Source of the DNA: Croceibacterium atlanticum | Lineage (GTDB): Bacteria; Pseudomonadota; Alphaproteobacteria; Sphingomonadales; Sphingomonadaceae | Length of the DNA: 64,000 nt | Reading direction: 5' to 3' | NCBI RefSeq assembly: GCF_001008165.2 | Contig: NZ_CP011452.2 | Coordinates: 2,914,001-2,978,000, forward strand | In this document: one piece after another, positions 1 to 8,330 of the stretch | How positions within the stretch are numbered: position 1 is the stretch's first letter | How the letters are laid out: each line of letters opens with the position of its first letter | The notes under the pieces: generated by a model | Seen by the model: the letters and a program-made list of their open reading frames with translations, nothing else | What the model was told of the DNA's origin: nothing | The model's database searches: none | Made by a program: the position numbers and the translations under genes

Positions 1-26
1 TTATGATCTTCCCACAGGGTCAGCAT
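1..26 (-). CDS. hflC: HflC protease modulator, 5' tip only (partial)
   Basis: Two bases after the hflK stop codon an ATG opens on the minus strand and reads MLTLWEDH to the window edge. hflC normally follows hflK directly, and the two SPFH-family proteins form the HflKC complex around the membrane protease FtsH. Only the first eight codons are visible, so the identity rests on position alone. Confidence 0.5.
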
Positions 27-28
27 AA

Positions 29-1216
29 TCATTCTCCCGCCGGCTGCTGCTGCTGTTCGGCGCGGCGTTTCAGCTCTGGCAAGGGCAGATAAGGGGTCAC
101 GCCATCGGCTTCGACCACGGTTTTATCGGTACGTGACAGCACGCTTTCCATGGTTTCATAATAGAGGCGGCGGCGAGTGACTTCCGGAGCCAGCCGGTAT
201 TGTTCGTAGATTTTTTCGAACGAGGCTGCCTCGCCTTCGGCCTGGGCCATTACCTGCTGCGCATAGGCGCGCGCGCGGTTGGTTTCAGTATCCGCGTCTT
301 GCTGCGCGGCGGACACGTCCTTGAACGCTTCCACCACCTGTTCGGGCGGATCGGTCTTCTGGATTTCGATACCCTGCACGGCAATGCCCGAACGATAGGC
401 ATCGAGCACGGCCTGCATCCGGTTGCGCACCGTCAGTTCGACATCGGCGCGGCCCGCACCGGACAGCACGCGGTCCAGTTCATGTTCGGCCACGGACGCG
501 CGCATCGCGGCTTCGGCCACTTCGCGCAAAGTCTCTTCCGGTTCGGCAAGCTGGAAATGGAACAGCTTCAGATCCTTGATGTTCCAGCGGATCAGATAGC
601 TGAGATCCACCAGGTTCTGGTCCCCGGTAAGGATCAGTTTCTGCTGCGTCCCTTCGGGGATGCGTTCCTGCCGGATCTCGCTGACATTCATCACCGTCAC
701 ATGCTGGAACGGCCAGGGCGCGGTGATATTGAAGCCCGATTGCAGGGTCCGCGAATATTTGCCGAAAGTCGTGACCAGGCCCTGTTCGCGCGGGGCGATC
801 TGATGGACGCTGGTGGCGAAAAGCCACACCACTATCAGGGCGACGATCGCCAGGGGGAACCAGCTCTTGCCGTCCGGGCGCTGGGGCAGGCGGAAATTCG
901 GACCGCCCGGCCCGCCGCCGCCGCCACCCTTGCGACGCGGACCTTCCGGCCCGCGATTCTTGAAAATGTCTTCGATACTGGCCGAACGGCGCGGCGGCCG
1001 TTCATCCGAACCGCCACCGGGCAGCCACGGATTGCGCGGCCCCTTGGGGCCTTCGCCGCCCGACGGCGCAGGCGTGCCTTCTTCCCCGGAGCCTGATCCG
1101 TCTCCGGAATTGCCCGATTCCTTGTCGCCGCCTGGTTTGCCCCAGGGGCTTCGCTTCCCGGCCATTGCCAGCGCGATCCTTTCGATCATCCCGCCCATTC
1201 TTTCCATAAGCTCCAT
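29..1216 (-). CDS. hflK: FtsH protease activity modulator HflK
   Basis: HflK is a membrane-anchored SPFH/band-7 protein that assembles with HflC into a periplasmic cage that modulates FtsH proteolysis. The 395-residue protein has a long Gly/Pro/Arg-rich cytoplasmic N-terminus (roughly residues 20-115, typical of HflK and absent from HflC). One transmembrane helix follows ([19 protein letters not shown]), then the SPFH domain beginning [15 protein letters not shown], and a helical Ala/Glu-rich region ([17 protein letters not shown]) near the end. hflC appears to start 2 bases downstream. Start choice is open: ATGs at 1216, 1207 and 1195 are in frame and only the last has a purine-rich stretch (GGAAAG) at normal spacing. 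Family assignment is firm. Confidence 0.93.
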   Translation of the reverse strand: MELMERMGGMIERIALAMAGKRSPWGKPGGDKESGNSGDGSGSGEEGTPAPSGGEGPKGPRNPWLPGGGSDERPPRRSASIEDIFKNRGPEGPRRKGGGGGGPGGPNFRLPQRPDGKSWFPLAIVALIVVWLFATSVHQIAPREQGLVTTFGKYSRTLQSGFNITAPWPFQHVTVMNVSEIRQERIPEGTQQKLILTGDQNLVDLSYLIRWNIKDLKLFHFQLAEPEETLREVAEAAMRASVAEHELDRVLSGAGRADVELTVRNRMQAVLDAYRSGIAVQGIEIQKTDPPEQVVEAFKDVSAAQQDADTETNRARAYAQQVMAQAEGEAASFEKIYEQYRLAPEVTRRRLYYETMESVLSRTDKTVVEADGVTPYLPLPELKRRAEQQQQPAGE

Positions 1217-1301
1217 TTATAGGGCGGATATCGGTAAAAAACAGGGGAGGAACGGACATTTTCGCTGCATGGTCGCCGTATTAACGCTAGCAGGCGGCCC
1301 C

Positions 1302-2270
1302 ATGACCTCCGCAGAAGATATCAAACAGCAGATTCCTCCCAAGATCGCGGCATTCGTCCGGTCGGTCCGTTTTGCCGACGGCGTGGCCACCATCGTTGCC
1401 GATGCATCGGGCCTGGGCCGCGCCGCTGCGGCCGAATTGCAGCGAGAGCTGGAAAGCCATGCCAGCGCAGTGGATGGCGTATCGGAAGTGCGCGTGGCGC
1501 TGATGGCTGACCGCGTGGCCCGGCGCATCATTGCCATCGGGTCCGGCAAGGGCGGGGTGGGCAAATCCACCCTGACCGCAAATCTTGCCGTGGCGCTGGC
1601 CCGGATGGGGCGCAAGGTCGGCGTGGTGGATGCCGATGTCTATGGCCCGTCGCAGGTCATGCTGCTGGATGCCGCCAACCAGAAGGTGAAGGCGGAAGAC
1701 GACAAGCTGGTGCCGGTGGAAAGCGAATTCGGCGTCAAATTGCTGTCCATGGCGCAATTGGTGCAGCCGGGTAAGGCAATCGCCTGGCGCGGGCCGATGG
1801 TGGGCAACGCATTGTCGCAGCTGATGGATTCGCATTGGGGCGACACCGAATTACTGCTGATCGACCTGCCGCCGGGCACGGGCGACGTGCAGCTGACCAT
1901 GCTGCAGAAGTTCAAGCCGGCCGGTGCGATCGTGGTTTCCACGCCGCAGGATCTGGCGTTGATCGACGCGACGCGCGCGATCGATCTGTTCAGGCAGGCG
2001 CAGGTGCCCGTGATCGGCCTGGTGGAAAACATGGCCGGCTATGTCTGCCCGCATTGCGGCGAAATTTCCGATCCCTTCGGCCAGGGCGGGGCGGAAGCCG
2101 CTTCGCGCGCATTGGGCGAGGATTTCCTCGGCCGCGTGCCATTGGCCATGGAAATCCGCGTCGCCAGCGATACCGGGCAGCCGCCCGCCGCCAATGATAC
2201 GGAACAGGGCCGCGCCTTTACCGCCATTGCGGAGCGTCTTTCCGCCTGGCTGGACGCGAACAAGGAATAG
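1302..2270 (+). CDS. mrp: Mrp/ApbC-type iron-sulfur cluster carrier P-loop ATPase
   Basis: This is a cytoplasmic ParA/MinD-like ATPase of the Mrp/NBP35 family, which binds and transfers Fe-S clusters. The 322-residue product has a short N-terminal DUF59/MIP18-like region (residues 1-70), the deviant Walker [10 protein letters not shown] (82-90), the switch motif [20 protein letters not shown], and the conserved CPHC pair (C249/C252) that bridges the cluster in the dimer. The open frame extends far upstream, but that part is antisense to hflK. The ATG at 1302 begins the homologous region; an ATG at 1269 is the alternative. It is divergent from hflK and 5 bases upstream of the molybdenum hydroxylase gene. 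The link to a molybdenum/Fe-S enzyme and ferrochelatase downstream fits a cofactor-related neighbourhood, but that is inference. Confidence 0.93.
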   Translation: MTSAEDIKQQIPPKIAAFVRSVRFADGVATIVADASGLGRAAAAELQRELESHASAVDGVSEVRVALMADRVARRIIAIGSGKGGVGKSTLTANLAVALARMGRKVGVVDADVYGPSQVMLLDAANQKVKAEDDKLVPVESEFGVKLLSMAQLVQPGKAIAWRGPMVGNALSQLMDSHWGDTELLLIDLPPGTGDVQLTMLQKFKPAGAIVVSTPQDLALIDATRAIDLFRQAQVPVIGLVENMAGYVCPHCGEISDPFGQGGAEAASRALGEDFLGRVPLAMEIRVASDTGQPPAANDTEQGRAFTAIAERLSAWLDANKE

Positions 2271-2275
2271 GCCGG

Positions 2276-4549
2276 GTGAAGATTTCGCGCCGCGCTGTAT
2301 TGGCCGGTGCGGCCGCGGGCGGCGGCCTTGTTGTCGCGTGGATGCTGATGCCGCGCGATTACGGGTCATCCCTGGAAGCCGGCCCGGGCGAAGCGGGCTT
2401 TGGCGCCTGGCTGAAGATCGACCGGCAGGGCGTGATCACCGTGGCAATGCCCCAGCTGGAAATGGGCCAGGGCATTTCCACCCTGTTGCCGCAGATCGTG
2501 GCGATGGAACTGGGGGCGGACTGGCGCCAGATCGCGGTGGAGCCCGCACCGGTCAGCGCCGCCTATGCCAATTATGAACTGGCGGCGCGATGGGCGCCCA
2601 TGTGGCGGCCCCTGTTGCCATCGCTGGCGGAAAAAGCGGATGACCTGATGCTGCGCCGCTGGGCGGAAGGGGAACGTTTTACCGCCACGGCCGAAGGCAC
2701 ATCCATCGCCAATTTCGAACTGCCTTGCCGCGAGGCGGCGGCCAGCGCACGGGCCATGCTGACCATGGCCGCGGCGGAACGCTGGGACGTGCCGTGGCAG
2801 GAATGCCAGGCGGAAAACGGCTTCATCCGGCATGGTGAAGCGCGCCTGAGCTTTGCCGAACTGGTCGAGGATGCTGGCGAATTCGATCCGCCGGACCCGC
2901 CGCCCCTGCGTCCGCAGGCGCCGAAGGATGGCGAGCCGGAATTCGCGCTGGAGGATGAACGGCACTTGCCCTTCCCCCGGCTGGACCTGCCATCGAAGGT
3001 GGATGGGAGCTGGCTTTTCGCCGGAGATGTCCGCCTGCCGGACATGGTTTATGCCGCCATCCGCCACGGGCCGCTGGACCGGGCGGAAGTGTCCAGTTTC
3101 GACCGGGAAGCGATCGCCGGCCATCCTGAACTGTTGGGTGTGGTCAATGGCAAGCGCTGGCTGGCCACCGTGGCAAGCAATTGGTGGGCGGCCGAACGCG
3201 CGCTGGATGATCTTGCCGTGCGGTTCCGCGTCACGGACCCTGTCAGTTCCGCCGAAATCGCCGAGGCGCTGGATGCGGGCGTGCGCCGGGGGGCGGGGCA
3301 GCGCGTTGGCCAGCGCGGCGATGGCGACGCGAATATGGTCGAACCGACGCTGGCCTTTCGCTATGACATAATGCCCGCTGCGCATGGCACGTTGGAAACC
3401 GCCAGCTGCACGGCGCGCCTTGCCAATGGCCGGCTGGAATTATGGCTGGCCACGCAGGCGCCGGAATATGCACGGGAAGCGGCGGCAAAGGCGCTTGGTC
3501 TCTCCCTCGGTGATGTCGTCCTCTATCCAATGCCGGCAGGGGGCAGTTTCGACCGGCGGCTGGAACACGACCACGCGATAGAGGCGGCGCTGATTGCGCG
3601 GGAAACGGGCCGCCCGGTGCAACTGGTCTGGTCGCGCTGGCAGGAACAATTGCGGCTGCGCCCGCGCCCGCCGGTGGCGGCAACGCTCAGTGCCAGGCTG
3701 GATTCGTCGGGCCGGATCGAAATCATGCGTGCCCGCGTGGCCGCGCCGCCTTCCGCGCTGGAATTCGGCCGCCGCCTGTTCGGCAACGCCACCAGCTGGG
3801 GTGCGATTGCCGATGTCGCGGGGGAAGCGGATGCCATGGTGCTGGAAGGGCTGATGCCGCCCTATGCCATCCCCCATGTCGCGCTGGATCATGTGCCTGT
3901 GCGGATCGGCCTGCCCACGGGGCGACTGCGCGGCAACGCCCTTGGCTATGGCTGCTTCATGATGGAAAGCTTCATCGATGAAGTGGCGCGGCGGCAGGAA
4001 CAGGAACCGCTTTCCTTCCGCATTTCCATGCTGGGGGACGATCTGCGCCTTGCCCATTGCCTGCAAACTGCCGCGCGGCTGGGCAATTGGGGCGGCGGCG
4101 AAGCGGGCAGCGGGCAGGGCCTGGCCTGCCACCGCATGGGCGATGATGCGCGCAGCGGCCGCATCGCGCTGATCGCGACGGCGGTCGCCGGAGAAGGCGG
4201 CGTGCGGGTGGAAAGGTTGAGCGCTGCGGTCGATATCGGGCGTGTCATCAATCGCGATATCGCCCTGCAGCAGATAGAGGGCGGCTTGCTGTTCGGCCTC
4301 GGCCTCGCGCTCGGTTCGGGCATGGAATATGATCAGGGGCTGCCGGTGCAGGGGCGGCTGGCTTCGCTCAACATGCCCTCCCTGGCTGACAGCCCGGAGA
4401 TCGAAATCGAACTGATCGAAAGCGATGCCGATCCATTCGATCCGGGCGAATTGCCGGTGGCCCCGGTCGCCCCCGCCATCGCCAATGCGCTGTTTTCCGC
4501 AACGGGGCTTCGCTTGCGGCGCCTGCCGCTGCTATCAGGTGGATTATGA
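2276..4549 (+). CDS. Molybdopterin-binding subunit of an isoquinoline 1-oxidoreductase (IorB)-like hydroxylase
   Basis: This is a xanthine dehydrogenase-family large (Mo-cofactor) subunit of the IorB type. The 757-residue product opens at a GTG with a twin-arginine-like leader (KISRRAVLAGAAAGGG), so it is probably exported folded by Tat. Motifs include MPQLEMGQGISTLLPQIVAM near residue 60, the AldOxase a/b hammerhead (LPSKVDGSWLFAGDVRLPDM) and a C-terminal DIGRVINRDIALQQIEGG. IorB enzymes normally pair with a small [2Fe-2S] subunit (IorA) encoded next door; none is present here. The stop overlaps the hemH start by 4 bases (ATGA), so the two are translationally coupled. The substrate is unknown; IorB homologues act on N-heterocycles or aldehydes. 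Confidence 0.85.
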   Translation: MKISRRAVLAGAAAGGGLVVAWMLMPRDYGSSLEAGPGEAGFGAWLKIDRQGVITVAMPQLEMGQGISTLLPQIVAMELGADWRQIAVEPAPVSAAYANYELAARWAPMWRPLLPSLAEKADDLMLRRWAEGERFTATAEGTSIANFELPCREAAASARAMLTMAAAERWDVPWQECQAENGFIRHGEARLSFAELVEDAGEFDPPDPPPLRPQAPKDGEPEFALEDERHLPFPRLDLPSKVDGSWLFAGDVRLPDMVYAAIRHGPLDRAEVSSFDREAIAGHPELLGVVNGKRWLATVASNWWAAERALDDLAVRFRVTDPVSSAEIAEALDAGVRRGAGQRVGQRGDGDANMVEPTLAFRYDIMPAAHGTLETASCTARLANGRLELWLATQAPEYAREAAAKALGLSLGDVVLYPMPAGGSFDRRLEHDHAIEAALIARETGRPVQLVWSRWQEQLRLRPRPPVAATLSARLDSSGRIEIMRARVAAPPSALEFGRRLFGNATSWGAIADVAGEADAMVLEGLMPPYAIPHVALDHVPVRIGLPTGRLRGNALGYGCFMMESFIDEVARRQEQEPLSFRISMLGDDLRLAHCLQTAARLGNWGGGEAGSGQGLACHRMGDDARSGRIALIATAVAGEGGVRVERLSAAVDIGRVINRDIALQQIEGGLLFGLGLALGSGMEYDQGLPVQGRLASLNMPSLADSPEIEIELIESDADPFDPGELPVAPVAPAIANALFSATGLRLRRLPLLSGGL

Positions 4550-5568
4550 CCTGGCAGAAACAGAAACTTCCGGCGGACCACAAGCCGGTGAAAAGCGGCG
4601 GCGTCGGCGTGCTGCTCGTCAATCTCGGCACTCCGGATGCGCCCGATCCGCGCTCCGTCCGGCGATATCTGGCGGAATTCCTTTCGGACCCGCGCGTGAT
4701 CGAGATTCCGAAACTGGTCTGGCAGCCGATCCTGCGCGGTATAATATTGAATACGCGGCCGAAAAAATCGGCAGAGGCCTATGCACAAGTATGGTCGGAC
4801 AAGGGCTCCCCGCTGGCGGCGATCACGTCTGACCAGGCGGAATTGTTGCAACAGAGGCTCGGCACCGATGTGCAGGTCAGCTGGGCCATGCGTTATGGCA
4901 ATCCACCCATCGGTGACAGGTTGCAGGCCCTGATGGATCAAGGCTGCGAACGCATATTGCTGGCCCCGCTCTATCCGCAATATTCCGCGGCATCGACCGC
5001 CACGGTTGTGGACAAGGCGGGGGAGAAGCTGCGGGAAATGCGTTGGCAACCCGCCCTGCGGACCTTGCCGCCCTATCATGACGATCCGGCCTATATTGCC
5101 GCACTGGCAAAGGATATCGGCGCCCAGCTGGACGCGCTGGAATTCCAGCCGGAAACATTGCTGCTGAGTTTCCACGGAATGCCGAAGCGGACGCTGGAAC
5201 TGGGCGATCCCTATCACTGCCACTGCCACAAGACCGCGCGCCTGCTGGAAGAAGCGCTGGCCCGCCCGTCAGTGCGGTTCCGCACCACGTTCCAGAGCCG
5301 TTTTGGCCGCGCCGAATGGCTTGGCCCGGCCACCGATGCCGTGCTGGCGGAAGAGGGCAGGGCGGGCACGAAACGCCTGGCCATCGCGGCTCCGGGCTTT
5401 GCCGCCGATTGCCTGGAAACGCTGGAAGAACTCGCCATTCGCGGGCGGGAAGAATTCGTGGAAGCCGGGGGCGAACAATTCGCCGCCCTTTCCTGCCTCA
5501 ATGCCGGGCCGACCGGGATGGACATGCTGGAGGGGTTGATCCGCCGCGAACTTTCCGGCTGGATCTGA
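4546..5568 (+). CDS. hemH: Ferrochelatase
   Basis: Ferrochelatase inserts Fe2+ into protoporphyrin IX, the last step of protoheme synthesis. The 340-residue protein begins the conserved region with GVLLVNLGTPDAP and shows LSDPRVIEIPKLVWQPILRG. The active-site SFHGMP motif carries the metal-binding His at residue 210, followed by DPYHCHCHKTARLL. The C-terminal FVEAGGEQFAALSCLNAG holds the conserved acidic residue. Length and motif order match bacterial HemH. The start ATG overlaps the upstream molybdenum hydroxylase stop (ATGA). Heme from this step is also the substrate of the heme oxygenase at 41.5 kb. Confidence 0.97.
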   Translation: MTWQKQKLPADHKPVKSGGVGVLLVNLGTPDAPDPRSVRRYLAEFLSDPRVIEIPKLVWQPILRGIILNTRPKKSAEAYAQVWSDKGSPLAAITSDQAELLQQRLGTDVQVSWAMRYGNPPIGDRLQALMDQGCERILLAPLYPQYSAASTATVVDKAGEKLREMRWQPALRTLPPYHDDPAYIAALAKDIGAQLDALEFQPETLLLSFHGMPKRTLELGDPYHCHCHKTARLLEEALARPSVRFRTTFQSRFGRAEWLGPATDAVLAEEGRAGTKRLAIAAPGFAADCLETLEELAIRGREEFVEAGGEQFAALSCLNAGPTGMDMLEGLIRRELSGWI

Positions 5569-5577
5569 ACGAAACGC

Positions 5578-5727
5578 TCAGAAATCTATGGCGATTCCGT
5601 CTTTGACCCAGTCGCCATAGCGGGTCGGACTCAGCTCTTCCTGCGCCTTTTCCAGCGCCGCCGGTTCGGGCGGCGGGTTGTTGGTCCAGTAATCGGGCTT
5701 GCGGAAAGATGTGGGCCGCTTTGTCAT
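5578..5727 (-). CDS. DUF1674 protein, SDHAF4-like succinate dehydrogenase assembly factor
   Basis: This 49-residue ORF was found by reading the gap between hemH and rsmB. It starts MTKRPTSFRKPDYW and ends SPTRYGDWVKDGIAIDF. The C-terminal RYGDW-x-GIAIDF block is the hallmark of DUF1674, the family of the mitochondrial factor SDHAF4/Sdh8, which protects the flavinylated SdhA subunit before complex II assembly. It converges with hemH, leaving 9 bases between stops, and is divergent from rsmB; the longest possible rsmB frame would overlap its start. Family assignment from the C-terminal motif is strong; the function is inferred from eukaryotic and alphaproteobacterial homologues. Confidence 0.88.
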   Translation of the reverse strand: MTKRPTSFRKPDYWTNNPPPEPAALEKAQEELSPTRYGDWVKDGIAIDF

Positions 5728-5783
5728 ATTCCCATCATGGGGTGGCTGGCGCCCGGATGCAATCGCCTATAAGCCGACAATCT

Positions 5784-7019
5784 ATGCCAGCTCCACCAGG
5801 ACTTCCCGCGCGCCGTGCCGCGCTCCGCCTGCTCGATGCGGTGCTTCGCCGCGGTGAAATGCTCGACCAGGCCGATCACGCGGCCATGGGCGGAGTGCCC
5901 GGCCTTGCCGATCGTGCGCTCGCCCGGGCCATCGCCGGGGAGGTGCTGCGCTGGCTGGTCGATCTGGATGCGCTGATCGACAGCGCGACCAGGCAGAAAC
6001 TGGCCGGCGACGCCAAGGCGCGGATGGTCCTGCGCATGATGCTGGCGCAATGGTTGCGGCTGGAAACGCCGCCCCATGCCGTCATCGGCACCGGCCTGCC
6101 CTTGCTGGATGGCGGGCCGCGGCGCCTGGCGCATGGAGTCTTTTCCAATCTCGCGCGGCAGAAAGTGACTTTGCCGGATGTGCCGACCCTGCCGGAAGCG
6201 GTGGCATCCCGCTGGGGCGAGCGCGCACCGGCAATCGCGGCGGCAATCGCCCGCCCGCCCCCGCTCGATCTCGCCCTGCGCGATGCGGCGGAGACGGAAC
6301 AATGGGCGGAACGCCTGTCCGCAATCGTTCTGGCACCGGGCCATCTGCGCCTGCCGCGCGGTGCCCCTGTCACCGAACTGGCCGGATACAAGGAAGGCGC
6401 CTGGTGGGTGCAGGATTTTGCCGCATCCCTGCCCGCGCGCCTGCTCGGCCCGGGCGAGGGGAAGCGGGCGCTGGATCTGTGCGCCGCGCCGGGCGGCAAG
6501 ACATTGCAACTCGCCGCTGCCGGCTGGCAGGTGACGGCGCTCGACCTCAGCGAGAAGCGGCTTTCCCGCCTCCGCGAAAACCTCACCCGCACCGGTTTGC
6601 AGGCGGAAATCGTGCAGGCCGATGCGCTGAAATGGACGCCGGAGGAAAAGTTTGACGCGATCCTGCTGGACGCGCCCTGCACGGCCACTGGCACCTGCCG
6701 CCGCCACCCGGATGTGATCCACCGCATCGGGCCGAAACAGATCGACGATGTCGCTGACCTTCAGGCAAAACTGCTCGACCGCGCGAGCCATTGGCTGAAG
6801 CCCGGCGGACGGCTGGTCTATGCGGTCTGCTCTCTCGAACCCGAAGAGGGCGAACATCAGGTGGTCGGCTGCATGCTGCCCGCCGATCCGATCAAGCCGG
6901 AAGAATTGCCCGCCACCGTGCCGCCCACCGCAAAGGGCTGGCTGCGGACCGATCCGGGAATGCTGGCCGAACAGGGCGGAATGGACGGCTTCTTCGCCGC
7001 CCGCTGGCGCGCCGACTAG
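5784..7019 (+). CDS. rsmB: RsmB-type 16S rRNA (cytosine-C5) methyltransferase
   Basis: This RsmB/NOP-family SAM-dependent enzyme is predicted to methylate cytosine 967 of 16S rRNA. The 411-residue form has an N-terminal NusB-like helical RNA-binding domain (PARRAALRLLDAVLRRG...), then the Rossmann methyltransferase domain with motif I ALDLCAAPGGKTLQLA, motif IV LDAPCTATGTCRRHPD (the Cys that resolves the adduct) and motif VI YAVCSLEPEEGEHQ with the catalytic Cys. ATG 5784 is chosen because homology begins immediately after it. ATG 5757 and an upstream start at 5709 are also in frame, but 5709 overlaps the divergent DUF1674 gene. Confidence 0.92.
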   Translation: MPAPPGLPARRAALRLLDAVLRRGEMLDQADHAAMGGVPGLADRALARAIAGEVLRWLVDLDALIDSATRQKLAGDAKARMVLRMMLAQWLRLETPPHAVIGTGLPLLDGGPRRLAHGVFSNLARQKVTLPDVPTLPEAVASRWGERAPAIAAAIARPPPLDLALRDAAETEQWAERLSAIVLAPGHLRLPRGAPVTELAGYKEGAWWVQDFAASLPARLLGPGEGKRALDLCAAPGGKTLQLAAAGWQVTALDLSEKRLSRLRENLTRTGLQAEIVQADALKWTPEEKFDAILLDAPCTATGTCRRHPDVIHRIGPKQIDDVADLQAKLLDRASHWLKPGGRLVYAVCSLEPEEGEHQVVGCMLPADPIKPEELPATVPPTAKGWLRTDPGMLAEQGGMDGFFAARWRAD

Positions 7020-7036
7020 GGGCGGTTCTGTCATCG

Positions 7037-7065
7037 CTGGATTCCCGCCTGCGCGGGAATGACGA
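7037..7065 (+). repeat. Palindromic REP-like repeat, copy 1
   Basis: A 29-base element with core ATTCCCGC-CTGC-GCGGGAAT, an 8-bp hairpin stem with a 4-base loop. It lies 17 bases after the rsmB stop and is repeated in inverted orientation at 7086-7114 without a mismatch. The pair could also fold into one long hairpin and act as a terminator. Confidence 0.9.
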
Positions 7066-7085
7066 ATAGAAAGCATGAACCCACC

Positions 7086-7114
7086 TCGTCATTCCCGCGC
7101 AGGCGGGAATCCAG
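7086..7114 (-). repeat. Palindromic REP-like repeat, copy 2 (inverted)
   Basis: Exact reverse complement of the element at 7037-7065, 20 bases away. It abuts the stop codon of the GIY-YIG gene (stop at 7115-7117), so the gene's 3' boundary coincides with the repeat edge. Confidence 0.9.
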
Positions 7115-7426
7115 TCAGCATAGCGGTTCGAACCCGAAATCCTCTGCCAGATCGCGCCAGGCAGAATTGCTGTCTTCGATCAGCCGCAGCTTCCACGCGC
7201 GGTTCCATTTCTTCAGGCGCTTTTCCCGCGTGATGGCGTGGTCCATGGTCGAATGCTGTTCGAACCAGACGAGCATCCTAACGCCGTGCTCCTTCGTGAA
7301 GCCGGATATTGCGCCGGTCCGGTGCTGGTAGGCACGTTGCAGCAGGTTGGAGGTGACGCCGATATAGAGCGTGCCGTTGCGGCGGGAGGCCATGATGTAA
7401 ACTGTCGGCCCGAAGTCGCGTTGCAT
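7115..7426 (-). CDS. GIY-YIG nuclease-domain protein (UPF0213/YhbQ-like)
   Basis: A 103-residue single-domain protein. The GIY-YIG signature reads as TVYIMASRR..GTLYIGVTSNLLQRAYQHR, with the tyrosines in VYI/LYI, the conserved Arg in LLQRAYQHR and the C-terminal half EQHSTMDHAITREKRLKKWNR carrying the conserved Glu and basic helix. Stand-alone proteins of this size are common in proteobacteria with no settled role; DNA nicking or repair is possible. Its striking feature is its setting: four copies of a palindromic repeat flank it, two on each side, and its stop abuts one of them. The start ATG (7424-7426) lies 12 bases from the next copy. Family assignment is firm; mobility with the repeats is inference. 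Confidence 0.9.
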   Translation of the reverse strand: MQRDFGPTVYIMASRRNGTLYIGVTSNLLQRAYQHRTGAISGFTKEHGVRMLVWFEQHSTMDHAITREKRLKKWNRAWKLRLIEDSNSAWRDLAEDFGFEPLC

Positions 7427-7438
7427 GTGATGGCGCTA

Positions 7439-7467
7439 CTGGATTCCCGCCTGCGCGGGAATGACGA
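7439..7467 (+). repeat. Palindromic REP-like repeat, copy 3
   Basis: Identical over 29 bases to the copy at 7037-7065 and in the same orientation, 12 bases upstream of the GIY-YIG start. Confidence 0.9.
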
Positions 7468-7490
7468 AAAGGGGGCTTGGACCTCATAAC

Positions 7491-7518
7491 TCGTCATCCC
7501 CGCCAATGCGGGGTCCAG
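7491..7518 (-). repeat. Palindromic REP-like repeat, copy 4 (diverged)
   Basis: Inverted and diverged copy (core CATCCCCGCCAATGCGGGG). The hairpin is preserved by compensating changes in both arms. With copy 3 it mirrors the copy 1/copy 2 arrangement. From here to 7697 no gene or recognisable site was found. Confidence 0.75.
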
Positions 7519-7697
7519 TCGGGCCAGACTTTCCTACAGGCCGCGAGGCGTGCTGACCTTGCCGGATGTCCTCCCGCGCACGCCAACCATCTGCAATCAC
7601 GCCAAAATACCGACCCCGCAACCAGCCGGAATTTCCCTCTCAGGACAGTGTTCCAACTGTTCCAGCGAGTGAGCTGGCCTGCCGCCGCAGGGGCCGC

Positions 7698-8228
7698 TCA
7701 GCCCTTCACGCGATTCTGGAAGCTCTTGCGCAATTTCATCAGCTTGGGCGGGATCACGGCCAGGCAATAGGGGTTTCGCTGGCCTTCCCCTTCCCAGTAT
7801 TCCTGGTGGTAATCTTCCGCCGGATACCATTCGGCTGGGCCTTCCACCGTCGTCACGGCACTGCCGCCATGTTCATCGTTCCAACGGGCGATGGCGGCTT
7901 GGGCTTCAGCGCGCTGCGTCTCATCCAGCGGGAAAATCGCGCTGCGATACTGGGTGCCCACATCATTGCCCTGGCGGTTGAGCTGGGTCGGATCATGCGT
8001 GCCCATGAACACGTCGAGCAATTCGCCATAGGAAATGACGGAGGGATCGTAAGTCACCCGTATCGCTTCGGCATGGCCGGTCGTGCCGCTGCATACCTGC
8101 TTATAGGTCGGATCGGGCACATTGCCGCCGATATATCCGCTTCCCACTTCGCTGACGCCGATCACGTCGCGGAAAACGGCCTCGGTGCACCAGAAACACC
8201 CGCCTGCCAGGATTGCCTGTTCGCTCAT
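7698..8228 (-). CDS. msrA: Peptide-methionine (S)-S-oxide reductase MsrA
   Basis: MsrA reduces methionine-S-sulfoxide in free and protein-bound form using thioredoxin. The 176-residue cytoplasmic protein has the catalytic motif GGCFWCTE (nucleophile C11), SGYIGG, TGHAEAIRVTYDP, and the substrate pocket stretch GNDVGTQYRSAIF. The ATG at 8228 is preferred because an AAGGAG lies about 9 bases upstream; a GTG two codons earlier is also in frame. No MsrB is fused or adjacent. It is divergent from the exported methyltransferase-like gene. Confidence 0.96.
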   Translation of the reverse strand: MSEQAILAGGCFWCTEAVFRDVIGVSEVGSGYIGGNVPDPTYKQVCSGTTGHAEAIRVTYDPSVISYGELLDVFMGTHDPTQLNRQGNDVGTQYRSAIFPLDETQRAEAQAAIARWNDEHGGSAVTTVEGPAEWYPAEDYHQEYWEGEGQRNPYCLAVIPPKLMKLRKSFQNRVKG

Positions 8229-8330
8229 TTCCACACTCTCCTTCGCGGGCGAAGATGGGAAGCCGCAACGCGCTTGTCATCCTCTGTGCGCAGGCTAGTC
8301 TGCCGGGAGGGAGCAAGCTTGGAGATAGGC

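Noticed and set aside
813-1301. Long N-terminal extension of the mrp frame
   Set aside because: It is antisense to hflK and rich in Pro/Gly repeats produced by reading the opposite strand; the Mrp domain starts at 1302.
7566-8330. Upstream extension of the exported methyltransferase-like frame
   Set aside because: It lies antisense to msrA, and the signal peptide beginning at 8331 marks the real start.
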